Positions 1 through 6,641 of a DNA stretch of 9,695 bases are shown here, piece by piece. The translations under genes were made by a program, and so were the position numbers. This stretch comes from UBA5972 sp964600965 (GTDB lineage Bacteria; Pseudomonadota; Alphaproteobacteria; Rhodobacterales; Rhodobacteraceae): NCBI GenBank assembly GCA_964600965.1, contig CAZRLO010000100.1:1-9695 (forward strand), in the 5' to 3' direction. Numbering within the stretch: the stretch's first letter is position 1; every line of letters starts with the position of its first letter. The notes under the pieces were generated by a model. It was not told the DNA's origin. It saw only the letters and a list, made by a program, of their open reading frames with translations, and ran no database searches.

Positions 1-693
1 AAGCTGCTGGCCGGCTCGATGAGCAACACGCCGATCGGGCTGGAGGAACTGTATCGCTCGCCCATTCCGGGGCGCTGGCATTTCTGGTTTCTCTGGGCGC
101 TGTTCCTGATCCAAATGGCCATGCTGTTGCTGCGGCCGCTGCTGGTGTCCAAGGCGCTGCAGCCGCTTGGACTGGCGCTGGTTCTTGTGGCGGCAATTGG
201 CTTGAATTTAGTGTCTATTCCGGGGGAAATCGCCCAGTGGGCCGGGTTGGCGATCCGGCATCTGCTGTATTTTGCCATCGGTATGGTTCTAGGGCGGATC
301 CTGCCGGGATTGCGGGTTTCCGGGGCCTTTGGCGCGGCGGCGGCGCTGGTGTTTGCCGCGGTTCTGGCGGGGTTGCCGCAGATCTACGGGCTGGGGGTGC
401 CGCGGTTCGTCAGCGCATCGGTGCTGATCCTGGCCCTGGTGGCGGTGTTCGTCTGGCTGGGGGGAAAATCAGATTTGATCGTCGCCCCGCTGGCCTATCT
501 GGGGCAACGGTCCATGGCGATTTTCCTGGCCCATGTGATTTTCACCGCCGGCATTCGCGAGGTGATTTTACAGGCAGGCAGCAACAATCTGGCCCTGCAC
601 CTGATACTGGGCACGGTTTTCGGTCTGGCGATGCCGGTTCTGTTGTATGAACTTGCCAAACGGCTGGGACTCATGAAAGTTCTGGGCTTCTGA
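1..693 (+). CDS. Acyltransferase family 3 membrane protein, C-terminal part (5' end outside window)
   Basis: The reading frame is open to the first base (K-L-L-A-G-S precede the Met at 19), so this is the C-terminal part of a longer gene; family members usually have about 350-400 residues. The visible part is nearly all hydrophobic, with roughly six or seven membrane segments. Near its start is W-H-F-W-F-L-W-A-L-F, a phrase typical of acyltransferase-3 (OafA/NodX/ExoZ-like) proteins, and near its end is L-A-Y-L-G-Q-R-S-M-A-I-F-L-A-H, the usual G-x-x-S-(hydrophobic)-H pattern of the late helices. Such proteins move acetyl or other acyl groups onto sugars at the inner membrane. Beside glycosyltransferases, decoration of the polysaccharide made here is the natural role (inference). 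The catalytic N-terminal His/Arg motifs lie outside the window, so activity cannot be judged. The GT61 gene follows after a 40-nt gap on the same strand. Confidence 0.85.
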   Translation, partial: KLLAGSMSNTPIGLEELYRSPIPGRWHFWFLWALFLIQMAMLLLRPLLVSKALQPLGLALVLVAAIGLNLVSIPGEIAQWAGLAIRHLLYFAIGMVLGRILPGLRVSGAFGAAAALVFAAVLAGLPQIYGLGVPRFVSASVLILALVAVFVWLGGKSDLIVAPLAYLGQRSMAIFLAHVIFTAGIREVILQAGSNNLALHLILGTVFGLAMPVLLYELAKRLGLMKVLGF

Positions 694-699
694 TTTCAG

Positions 700-716
700 A
701 CCGGCACAGGGCCGGT
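700..716 (+). other. Short intergenic stem-loop
   Basis: ACCGGC (700-705) and GCCGGT (711-716) are perfect inverted repeats around a 5-nt loop, in the gap between the acyltransferase stop and the GT61 start. No T-run follows, so it is not a standard intrinsic terminator. It could modestly protect or punctuate the transcript. It also covers a possible TTG start at 716, which argues for the downstream ATG at 734 as the GT61 start. Confidence 0.35.
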
Positions 717-733
717 TGCAGCAGGTGTGGTGT

Positions 734-1771
734 ATGTCGTCGGAATTTGTCGAAATGGAACTGGCCCCGGCGGAAATCAAGGCCGGGCATCTGGTGACGG
801 CGCAATCCTATCTGATCGACCGGATCGTCCCCGATTGCGAGATCATCGCCCTGCCCGGGAAATCCGCCCATGGTGGCCGGGTGCGGTTCCGCCGGGCCCC
901 CCATGCGGCCCCGGCGCGGGCTGGCGGGCTGGCGGGGCTGATTGGCCGGACCCGGACGCCGCGACAGATCGACGGGCGCTCGGTTTTGGATTTCCGGACG
1001 CACCACCCGCAGAACTGGGCGCATTTTCTCAATGATCACCTACCGCTGTTTTTCAAGATTTGTGACACCCTCGATCTGGACTGGGCCGATACCCTGATCG
1101 TCACCCCGGAAAACACGCCGGACTATATCCACGCCGCGGCAGAATTTTTCGGTGTGCAGCTGTTGGCCAGCGATGCGGCACTGCGCGGTGACGGGATCGA
1201 GTTCGAGGTCAGCCCCTGGGTCGGGATGCGCGCCGTGCGGGCCGACTGGGCCCGGCTGCCAAGGGTGACGGCTGCGGTGGCGGCGGCCACGGCCCAGGGC
1301 ATGGATATCCCGCGCCGGGTGTTCCTGGCCCGGCGGGGCACGCGCAACCTGTCGAACCAGGCCGAGGTTGACAGCTTTCTGGCGGCCCGGGGGTTTGTGA
1401 CCATCTACCCCGAAGAAATGCCGGTGCGCGATCAGTTCCGCCTGTTCCGCGACGCCGAAACCATCGTGGCGGTGCACGGGGCCGGATTGGCACCGCTGTT
1501 ATACCGCCCCGGCGATGCCCGGCTGCACCAGCTGATCGAGATATTGCCCTGCGGCCATATGACGGATGTGTTCCGGCTGACGGCCCAGCAGGTGGACGTC
1601 GCCTGGATCGGGGTGCGCGGGCGTCTGAAGCCGGCCTATGTCGCCCCGGCCTATGATCTTGACGCCGTATTTAAGATGTTTTCACTTGATAGTTTTTCCG
1701 TCGACACCCGGTCGCTGGCGCAGGCATTCGCCCTGGCCGAGCACCCCATTGAGGAACGTAACGATGTCTGA
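734..1771 (+). CDS. GT61-family (DUF563) glycosyltransferase
   Basis: A 345-residue soluble protein recognised by GT61/DUF563 hallmarks: N-W-A-H-F-L-N-D at residues 94-101 (the family's N-[FYW]-x-H-[FW] region), V-F-L-A-R-R-G-T-R-N at 196-205 (the i-x-x-S/A-R-x-x-x-R-N strand), and H-G-A-G-L at 248-252 followed by L-I-E-I at 267-270, the likely nucleotide-sugar binding half. GT61 members are cytoplasmic inverting transferases, common in alphaproteobacterial capsule and EPS loci; donor and acceptor cannot be told from sequence. The ATG at 734 is chosen because AGGTG (723-727) lies 6 nt upstream and the alternative TTG at 716 sits in a stem-loop. A further in-frame ATG is at 755. The 3' end overlaps the sulfotransferase gene by 8 nt, implying coupled translation. 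Confidence 0.88.
   Translation: MSSEFVEMELAPAEIKAGHLVTAQSYLIDRIVPDCEIIALPGKSAHGGRVRFRRAPHAAPARAGGLAGLIGRTRTPRQIDGRSVLDFRTHHPQNWAHFLNDHLPLFFKICDTLDLDWADTLIVTPENTPDYIHAAAEFFGVQLLASDAALRGDGIEFEVSPWVGMRAVRADWARLPRVTAAVAAATAQGMDIPRRVFLARRGTRNLSNQAEVDSFLAARGFVTIYPEEMPVRDQFRLFRDAETIVAVHGAGLAPLLYRPGDARLHQLIEILPCGHMTDVFRLTAQQVDVAWIGVRGRLKPAYVAPAYDLDAVFKMFSLDSFSVDTRSLAQAFALAEHPIEERNDV
1751..1755 (+). promoter_or_regulatory. Ribosome binding site for the first sulfotransferase
   Basis: GAGGA lies 8 nt before the ATG at 1764, inside the end of the GT61 gene. It decides the start of the sulfotransferase: the same frame is open upstream to 1638, but that extension lies within GT61 coding sequence and does not resemble the family's N-terminus. 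Confidence 0.6.
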
Positions 1772-2360
1772 GACCAAAGTGTTCGGGATAGGATTCCAGA
1801 AAACCGGCACCACGACCCTTGGGGTGATTTTCCAAAAGCTCGGCTACCGGATGGCCGGCTATGGCGAGTTTCGGCATCTGGCGCGGCGCACATCGCTGGA
1901 GATGACCGAAATCGAGGCCCTGGCCCTGACGGTGGCCAGGGATTTCGATGCGTTTCAGGACACGCCCTGGCCGCTGTTGTACCAAAGCCTGGATCGGGCG
2001 TTTCCGGGGTCGAAATTCATCCATGTCATCCGCGACGCGGACGCCTGGATCAACAGCGCGGTGAACGATTTCGGCGCCGATCCGAACGCTATCCATCAGG
2101 CGATCTACGGTTCGCCTTGCCCGGTTGGCCACGAAGCCGACTGGCTGGCACGTTACAACCGGCACAACCACGAGGTTCAGGCCTATTTCGCCGACCGCCC
2201 CGGCGACCTGCTGACCCTGCAGCTGGAGGATGGGATCAGCTATGAAAAGGTCTGCACCTTTCTCGGCAAGCCGCTGGTGGCCACCGGCACGCCCAGGGCC
2301 AACACCCGGGCAAAGAAAATCTTCAAAAAGCTCTGGTGGCGGCTGAACCGTCCAACCTGA
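1764..2360 (+). CDS. Small P-loop sulfotransferase (Sulfotransfer_4-like)
   Basis: A 198-residue cytoplasmic protein. Residues 8-20 contain G-I-G-F-Q-K-T-G-T-T-T-L-G, the 5'-phosphosulfate-binding loop with Lys13. Residues 87-98, H-V-I-R-D-A-D-A-W-I-N-S, form the 3'-phosphate-binding strand with Arg90 and Ser98. Both are hallmarks of PAPS-dependent sulfotransferases, and the D-T-P-W-P and F-P-G-S-K-F wording points to the Sulfotransfer_4 subfamily. The predicted reaction moves sulfate from PAPS to an acceptor hydroxyl or amine. Its overlap with the GT61 gene suggests the acceptor is the sugar added by that enzyme, or the growing lipid-linked glycan (inference). The C-terminus is basic and Trp-rich (K-K-L-W-W-R-L). 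The start at 1764 follows GAGGA and the Met-Ser-Glu N-terminus places the P-loop where the family has it. A non-carbohydrate acceptor cannot be excluded. Confidence 0.85.
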   Translation: MSETKVFGIGFQKTGTTTLGVIFQKLGYRMAGYGEFRHLARRTSLEMTEIEALALTVARDFDAFQDTPWPLLYQSLDRAFPGSKFIHVIRDADAWINSAVNDFGADPNAIHQAIYGSPCPVGHEADWLARYNRHNHEVQAYFADRPGDLLTLQLEDGISYEKVCTFLGKPLVATGTPRANTRAKKIFKKLWWRLNRPT

Positions 2361-2517
2361 ACAGCCGGACCGGATAGCGGCCCGGGCGCGCGAAATGCCG
2401 CGCAGGTCTGTGGGCCATGGTCCTAGCACCGGATGAAACATTGATCTATGTCTTTGGCAGTATGGTAAAAGTGACCTTGGTTAAGTGGGAATTTCGGGGC
2501 AGAGAAAGCATGTTGAC
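2361..2517 (+). promoter_or_regulatory. Intergenic gap before the flippase gene, possible promoter
   Basis: This 157-nt gap is the only sizeable break in the + strand string. Its second half (about 2430-2500) is clearly richer in A/T than its surroundings. It contains TTGATC at 2441 and TATGGT at 2461, but these are only 14 nt apart and do not make a convincing sigma-70 pair. A separate promoter for the flippase is plausible but not shown. The first half has a short GC stem (GCGCG near 2387, CGCGC near 2400) without a T-run, so no intrinsic terminator is called. Confidence 0.25.
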
Positions 2518-3876
2518 GTGAAACCGCCATTGTCTTCTGCTTTGTCCGATGACGGGCTGAAAACCCGTGCGCTGCGCGGCGCGGCGATGACCATCATCAG
2601 CTTTGGCGGCTCGAATTTCCTGCGCCTGGCCTCGAACCTGATCCTGACCCGGTTGCTGTTTCCCGAAGCCTTTGGCCTGATGGCGCTGGTGCAGGTGTTC
2701 ATGAGCGGGCTGAACATGTTTTCCGATTTCGGCATCCGCACCTCGATCATCCAGAACGCCCGCGGCGATGACCCGGATTTCCTGAACACCGCCTGGACGG
2801 TGCAGATCGGGCGCGGGGTGTTTTTGTGGCTGGCCGGGGTCGCCGTGGCGGTGCCGGCGGCGGGGTTGTATAACGAACCGCAGCTAGTTCAGCTATTGCC
2901 GGTGGTGGCACTGAATGCGCTGATTGCCGGTGTCAACAGCACCAATGTGGCCACGGCGAACCGGCATCTGATGCTGGGGCGGCTGACGGCGATCGAGCTG
3001 GGCGCGCGCGCCCTTGGCATTCTGGTGATGATCACCCTGGCCTATCTGACCCAGTCGGTCTGGGCGCTGGTGGTCGGTGGCCTGGTCGGCAACACCGCCA
3101 AGATGCTGTTGTTTCACCAGTTCATGCCGGGCATCCGCAACCGCCTGCACTGGGATAAATCGGCGTTTCGGGAAATCTTCGGTTTTGGCAAATACATCTT
3201 TTTCAGCACCATCGCCGGCTATCTGATCAACCAGGGTGACCGGGCGTTGTTGGGCGGCTTTCTGTCGCTGTCCGAACTGGGGGTTTACAGCGTCGGCTTT
3301 TTGTTGGGCACGGTGCCGTTTGCCCTGTGCAACGCCACCAGCAACAAGGTGATTTTTCCGCTCTATCGGATGCGACCACCGGCGGACAGCACCCGCAATC
3401 GCGATCAATTGTTCCAGGCCCGCCGGCTGAGCATTGCCGCCGCGCTTGGCTTTAGCATGGTGCTGGCCTTTGGCGGGGTTCTGCTGGTCGGGGTGCTCTA
3501 TGATCCGCGCTATGTGCTGGCCGGCCCGATCGTCGTGCTGCTGAGCCTTGGCACCGTGCCGCAGATCGTTCTGGCCCCCTATACCGGGGTGCTGATCGCC
3601 AATGGCGATTCAAGGCGGTTCCTGATTTTGCAGGCTGGCACCGCCATGATCCAGGTCCTGTATTTGTATATCGGCATTTCCTGGCTGGGTATTTTCGGCG
3701 CGGTGCTGGGGCCGGGGCTGGCGTTTCTGACCACCTACCCGCTGCGGGTGCGCTATCTGCGCCTGTATGGTGCCTGGGATCCGCGCGGCGATCTGGGGTT
3801 CATGGTGCTGGGATTTGCCGTCAGCGGTTTTGCCTGCTGGCTGCACTGGTCCGAGATCGTTCAGCTGATCAGCTAG
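2518..3876 (+). CDS. Wzx-type oligosaccharide flippase (MOP/PST family)
   Basis: A 452-residue polytopic membrane protein with about 12-14 hydrophobic segments, normal for polysaccharide-transport flippases. The N-terminal wording A-L-R-G-A-A-M-T-I-I-S-F-G-G-S, then L-R-L-A-S-N-L-I-L-T-R-L-L-F-P-E-A-F-G, is the familiar start of alphaproteobacterial Wzx/PST proteins (Polysacc_synt family). It also shows the S-D-F-G-I-R-T-S-I-I-Q segment after helix 2. The protein should move lipid-linked, possibly sulfated repeat units from the cytoplasmic to the periplasmic face of the inner membrane. No ATG exists before the first helix. GTG at 2518 is preferred because it leaves a 14-residue leader before L-K-T-R-A-L-R-G as in relatives, with a weak AGAGAAAG (2501-2508) upstream; GTG at 2485 is the alternative. 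It ends 3 nt from the oppositely oriented GT2 gene. Confidence 0.9.
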   Translation: MKPPLSSALSDDGLKTRALRGAAMTIISFGGSNFLRLASNLILTRLLFPEAFGLMALVQVFMSGLNMFSDFGIRTSIIQNARGDDPDFLNTAWTVQIGRGVFLWLAGVAVAVPAAGLYNEPQLVQLLPVVALNALIAGVNSTNVATANRHLMLGRLTAIELGARALGILVMITLAYLTQSVWALVVGGLVGNTAKMLLFHQFMPGIRNRLHWDKSAFREIFGFGKYIFFSTIAGYLINQGDRALLGGFLSLSELGVYSVGFLLGTVPFALCNATSNKVIFPLYRMRPPADSTRNRDQLFQARRLSIAAALGFSMVLAFGGVLLVGVLYDPRYVLAGPIVVLLSLGTVPQIVLAPYTGVLIANGDSRRFLILQAGTAMIQVLYLYIGISWLGIFGAVLGPGLAFLTTYPLRVRYLRLYGAWDPRGDLGFMVLGFAVSGFACWLHWSEIVQLIS

Positions 3877-3898
3877 GGTCTATTTATACTCGATCAGC
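3863..3898. repeat. GATCAGC repeats and palindrome across the convergent stop codons
   Basis: The end of the flippase gene contains a perfect 12-bp palindrome, AGCTGATCAGCT (3863-3874). GATCAGC occurs at 3867-3873 and again at 3892-3898. GCTGATC (3864-3870) can pair with the second copy to make a 7-bp stem enclosing both stop codons in a 21-nt A/T-richer loop, followed on the + strand by GTGTTTT. This could be a weak transcription end signal for the + strand string, but the long loop and broken T-run keep confidence low. Confidence 0.3.
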
Positions 3899-4833
3899 GT
3901 GTTTTGGCCGCCACGCAGCCGCCGCAAATGGTACCCGACGACGCCAACCGCTTCGGGGATTTTGCCCAAAGTGGTGAACAGGGCCCGCTCGCGGCCCATG
4001 CCCCGGCGGATCAGTCGTAAAACCTGCACCGGCCAAAGCAGCAGGATCGCCAACGCCCATGGGGTAACCGCCAGGCCCAGGGTGGCGGCCAGCGGCACCC
4101 CCATCCCCCAGATCAGCGCCCGGCGGCGGCGGGCAATGTTATGGCCGCCATGCAGGCCCGCACCTTCGGCATAGGCATGGCCGGTGCGACGATTGCGCTG
4201 CCACCATTGGGAAAACCGGGTAATGTCGGCATCGTGCAGGGTCATCTCGGTCTCCAGCCGCCAGACTTTCCAGCCGGCGTCGCGCAGGCGCAGGCACAGC
4301 TCGGGTTCCTCGCCGGCAATCAGCGCGGCATTGAAGCCGCCGGCATCGCGGACCGCCTGAATGCGCATGACGGAATCGCCGCCACAGGCCCGCGCCTCGC
4401 CGATCGGGGTGTCCCATTCGGCATCGATCAGCCGGTTGTAAACCGAGGCATCGGGAAAGCGTTCGCGGCGGCGACCACAGGCCACGGCCACCTTTGGTTC
4501 AGCCAGCAGAAAGGCCAGGGCGGTATCGGTCCAGCCCGGCTGCAATTCGCAATCGCCGTCGATGAACTGAACAAATGCCGGCGGGGTCGGACCGGCGGCC
4601 AGCTGATCCAGCCCGGCATTGCGGGCCCGGGCCGCGGTGAAGGGTTGGTCGGTGTCCAGCAGGACCACCTGCGCCCCGGCATCGCGGGCGGCGGCGACGC
4701 TGTCATCGTCCGAACCAGAATCGACATAGACGATGCGGCCGGTCTGATCCTGCAACGAGGCCAGGCACCGCACCAGCCGGGCGCCTTCGTTGCGCCCGAT
4801 GACAACGGCGCCGATCTGCGTACGGACACTCAT
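3880..4833 (-). CDS. GT2-family glycosyltransferase with C-terminal membrane segment
   Basis: A 317-residue GT-A fold enzyme. The Rossmann start G-A-V-V-I-G-R-N-E (8-16) leads to Y-V-D-S-G-S-D-D-D-S (36-45). The metal-binding D-x-D is in F-I-D-G-D-C (90-95), and a G-G-D-S at 151-154 comes before the acceptor-side acidic motif G-E-E-P-E-L-C-L-R-L-R-D-A-G-W (174-188). After R-R-T-G-H-A-Y, residues about 239-275 form one or two hydrophobic helices, so the enzyme probably sits on the inner membrane facing the cytoplasm. It should add one sugar from a nucleotide donor to the lipid-linked unit; its specificity is not readable. The start at 4833 is chosen because ATGA (4833-4830) overlaps the stop of the upstream sulfotransferase, the classic coupled arrangement. 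A longer in-frame Met at 4854 would lie inside that gene. This is the last gene of the - strand string. Confidence 0.9.
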   Translation of the reverse strand: MSVRTQIGAVVIGRNEGARLVRCLASLQDQTGRIVYVDSGSDDDSVAAARDAGAQVVLLDTDQPFTAARARNAGLDQLAAGPTPPAFVQFIDGDCELQPGWTDTALAFLLAEPKVAVACGRRRERFPDASVYNRLIDAEWDTPIGEARACGGDSVMRIQAVRDAGGFNAALIAGEEPELCLRLRDAGWKVWRLETEMTLHDADITRFSQWWQRNRRTGHAYAEGAGLHGGHNIARRRRALIWGMGVPLAATLGLAVTPWALAILLLWPVQVLRLIRRGMGRERALFTTLGKIPEAVGVVGYHLRRLRGGQNTLIEYK

Positions 4834-5675
4834 CGGCTCAGGAACGGATAGCAAAGGCCAAGGGCCGGGTGATCGGGGAACTGCCCGGCCAGTGCCGCGT
4901 GATCTTCGGCAAACACCGCCTGCAACCGCAGACGCAGCTCGTCGGGCAGTTCGGGGCGGTCTTTCAAGGTGCGCATCTGCCGTATCCGGCGGCGCAAGGC
5001 CTTGGGCACAAGGGTACGGCGCAGGGTGGCGGCGACCGGGTTGTCGAGCAAAACCCCCTGCAGGGGCAAGCGGCGCACCCGCTCGGCCGAGACGTTCTGT
5101 GCCCCGAGATCGGCCTGCCAGACCGGCGGTGTGCCCAGCCCGAGAAAGGCACCAATACGGGTCAGTTCGGCCTGTGGCGCCGCCTTGATCTGTTCCAGGC
5201 TGGTCAGCAGGATCCGTTTCGGACCGTAAGCCTCGATGAACGGGGTGATCTGCATGGCATAGCGGCCATAATCCACCAGGTCGGGGTGCTGTTCAAACGC
5301 GGCCACCGGGTCGTGCCCCATGCGGGCCTGGCTCCAGTCATGGATATAGTGTGACACGGCGCGGGCCACCGGGTTGCGGATCATGTAGATCAGTTTCACC
5401 TCGTTCAGCTGATCGGTCATCCGGCTCAGGGTCTGCGGATAGGTCGGCAGTTTGGTGTAATGGGTGCTGGCCTCGCCGGTCATATCCCCCGGTGCGGCGG
5501 CATCGAACAGGCGCTGATACCAGTCGATCCCGTGGGCATAGACCGCATCATCGGAGAAAAAATTCGGCTCTTTCGGGGTGGTCATGAACACACCCTGTTG
5601 TGCCGCCAGCTGGGTCTGCAGGGTCGAAGTGGCGCATTTCATCGCGCCGATGATGATGAAATCCGGGTGTGCCAT
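4830..5675 (-). CDS. PAPS-dependent sulfotransferase (carbohydrate sulfotransferase-like)
   Basis: A 281-residue protein, the usual length for bacterial Sulfotransfer_1-type enzymes. Residues 7-20, I-I-I-G-A-M-K-C-A-T-S-T-L-Q, are the 5'-phosphosulfate loop with Lys13. K-E-P-N-F-F-S at 35-41 is the segment shared with heparan-sulfate N-sulfotransferases and related carbohydrate sulfotransferases. Residues 97-110, Y-M-I-R-N-P-V-A-R-A-V-S-H-Y, are the 3'-phosphate site with Arg100 and Ser108. Y-G-R-Y-A (136-140) and the following I-L-L-T-S-L-E-Q region also match that family. No signal peptide is seen, so it should act in the cytoplasm, using PAPS to sulfate a sugar before flipping. It lies 2 nt after the GT2 gene at 5678-6640 and shares ATGA with the next GT2 gene. 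It differs clearly from the sulfotransferase at 1764-2360, so the two are not recent duplicates. Confidence 0.9.
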   Translation of the reverse strand: MAHPDFIIIGAMKCATSTLQTQLAAQQGVFMTTPKEPNFFSDDAVYAHGIDWYQRLFDAAAPGDMTGEASTHYTKLPTYPQTLSRMTDQLNEVKLIYMIRNPVARAVSHYIHDWSQARMGHDPVAAFEQHPDLVDYGRYAMQITPFIEAYGPKRILLTSLEQIKAAPQAELTRIGAFLGLGTPPVWQADLGAQNVSAERVRRLPLQGVLLDNPVAATLRRTLVPKALRRRIRQMRTLKDRPELPDELRLRLQAVFAEDHAALAGQFPDHPALGLCYPFLSR

Positions 5676-5677
5676 GG

Positions 5678-6640
5678 TCAGTCACTGGCCCCGGCGCGCC
5701 CGGCCAGCGGGGTGATGGCGTTGATCCAGATGTCGCGGCGTTCGGCTTCGATCATCGGGGGCACCGATTTGCCGGCCAGCCGGCGCAGTTGCGCCACGGC
5801 GCGGCCCCCGACCCACAGCAGGTTGGCCGCCAACAGCCCGGCGCGGCCATGGGCCTGACAGAAGAACCGGCTGCGCGAGCGATAGTAATAGGCCGGCAGG
5901 CGCTTGCGGGCCGTGGCCAGGGTTTTCACCGGGCCGCTGCCGCCGCGGAAATGCACTGCCACGGCTCGGGGTTCATGGGCAATCTGCCAACCGGCCCGCG
6001 CCGCCCGCAGGCTGTATTCGGCATCTTCGAAATACAAAAAATAGCCCTCGTCCATCGGGCCGATATCGCGGATCATATCGGCGCGCAGCAGGATGCAGGC
6101 AAAGCTGGCCCATTCGATCCGGGCCGGATCGGGGTGCGGGCCCAGAGCGACCTCGTGGCGTTTCAGCGCCCGGGTGACGGGGCCACTATTGGCGCCGCGG
6201 ATCAGTTCGCTATAGGGGCTGGGAAAGCGAAAACAGCTGGTTTGTACCGTGCCATCCTCGCCGGTCAGGCGCGGCGCGATCAGCCCGGCGGTTGGCGCCG
6301 CATCGGCCGCTGCCAGCAGGGATTTGAAAAACCCGGCCCGCAACAACGTGTCGGAATTCAGGATCAGGTAATAGTCGGCCCGCACCGCGGCGATGCCCTG
6401 GTTGTGCCCGGCGGAAAAGCCGCCATTGTCGGCCGAGCGTACCAGCTGAACCGGCGCGGTATCGGGCTGGTCGGCGATCCAGGCCTCGATCTCTTCGGCC
6501 GAGCCGTCATGCGAGCAATTGTCGACCACCACGATCCGGGCGTCGATGCCGGTCAGATCATCCAGCACCGAACGGATGCATTGGATGGTCAGTGCCCCGG
6601 TGCGGTAATTGATGATCGAAACTGCGATCCTGTGCGCCAT
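5678..6640 (-). CDS. GT2-family glycosyltransferase (WbbL/rhamnosyltransferase-like)
   Basis: A 320-residue soluble or peripheral GT2 enzyme. V-S-I-I-N-Y-R-T (7-14) and V-V-V-D-N-C-S-H-D-G-S (37-47) form the nucleotide-binding half. N-G-G-F-S-A-G-H-N-Q-G (72-82) and L-N-S-D-T (94-98) supply the N/D-x-D-type metal site. M-D-E-G-Y-F-L-Y-F-E-D-A-E-Y-S-L-R (196-212) is the hallmark acceptor/base motif of the COG1216 group that includes WbbL rhamnosyltransferases, and His230 follows at the expected place. Rhamnose or another deoxysugar is a reasonable guess for the donor, not a demonstrated one. A single 1-nt gap separates it from the polymerase gene and 2 nt from the sulfotransferase, so it is almost certainly co-transcribed. 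No strong Shine-Dalgarno precedes the ATG, which suggests reliance on coupled translation. Confidence 0.9.
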   Translation of the reverse strand: MAHRIAVSIINYRTGALTIQCIRSVLDDLTGIDARIVVVDNCSHDGSAEEIEAWIADQPDTAPVQLVRSADNGGFSAGHNQGIAAVRADYYLILNSDTLLRAGFFKSLLAAADAAPTAGLIAPRLTGEDGTVQTSCFRFPSPYSELIRGANSGPVTRALKRHEVALGPHPDPARIEWASFACILLRADMIRDIGPMDEGYFLYFEDAEYSLRAARAGWQIAHEPRAVAVHFRGGSGPVKTLATARKRLPAYYYRSRSRFFCQAHGRAGLLAANLLWVGGRAVAQLRRLAGKSVPPMIEAERRDIWINAITPLAGRAGASD

Positions 6641-6641
6641 G

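Noticed and set aside
1671..2441. - strand open frame antisense to the first sulfotransferase
   Set aside because: The + strand frame has both PAPS-binding motifs and a ribosome site; the antisense frame has neither motif nor start signal.
4141..4851. + strand open frame antisense to the second GT2 gene
   Set aside because: It has no family features and is explained by the codon pattern of the real gene on the other strand.
1764..5675. The two sulfotransferases as a recent gene duplication
   Set aside because: They differ in length (198 and 281 residues), in P-loop wording and in the K-E-P-N-F-F-S segment, which only the longer one has; they belong to different subfamilies.
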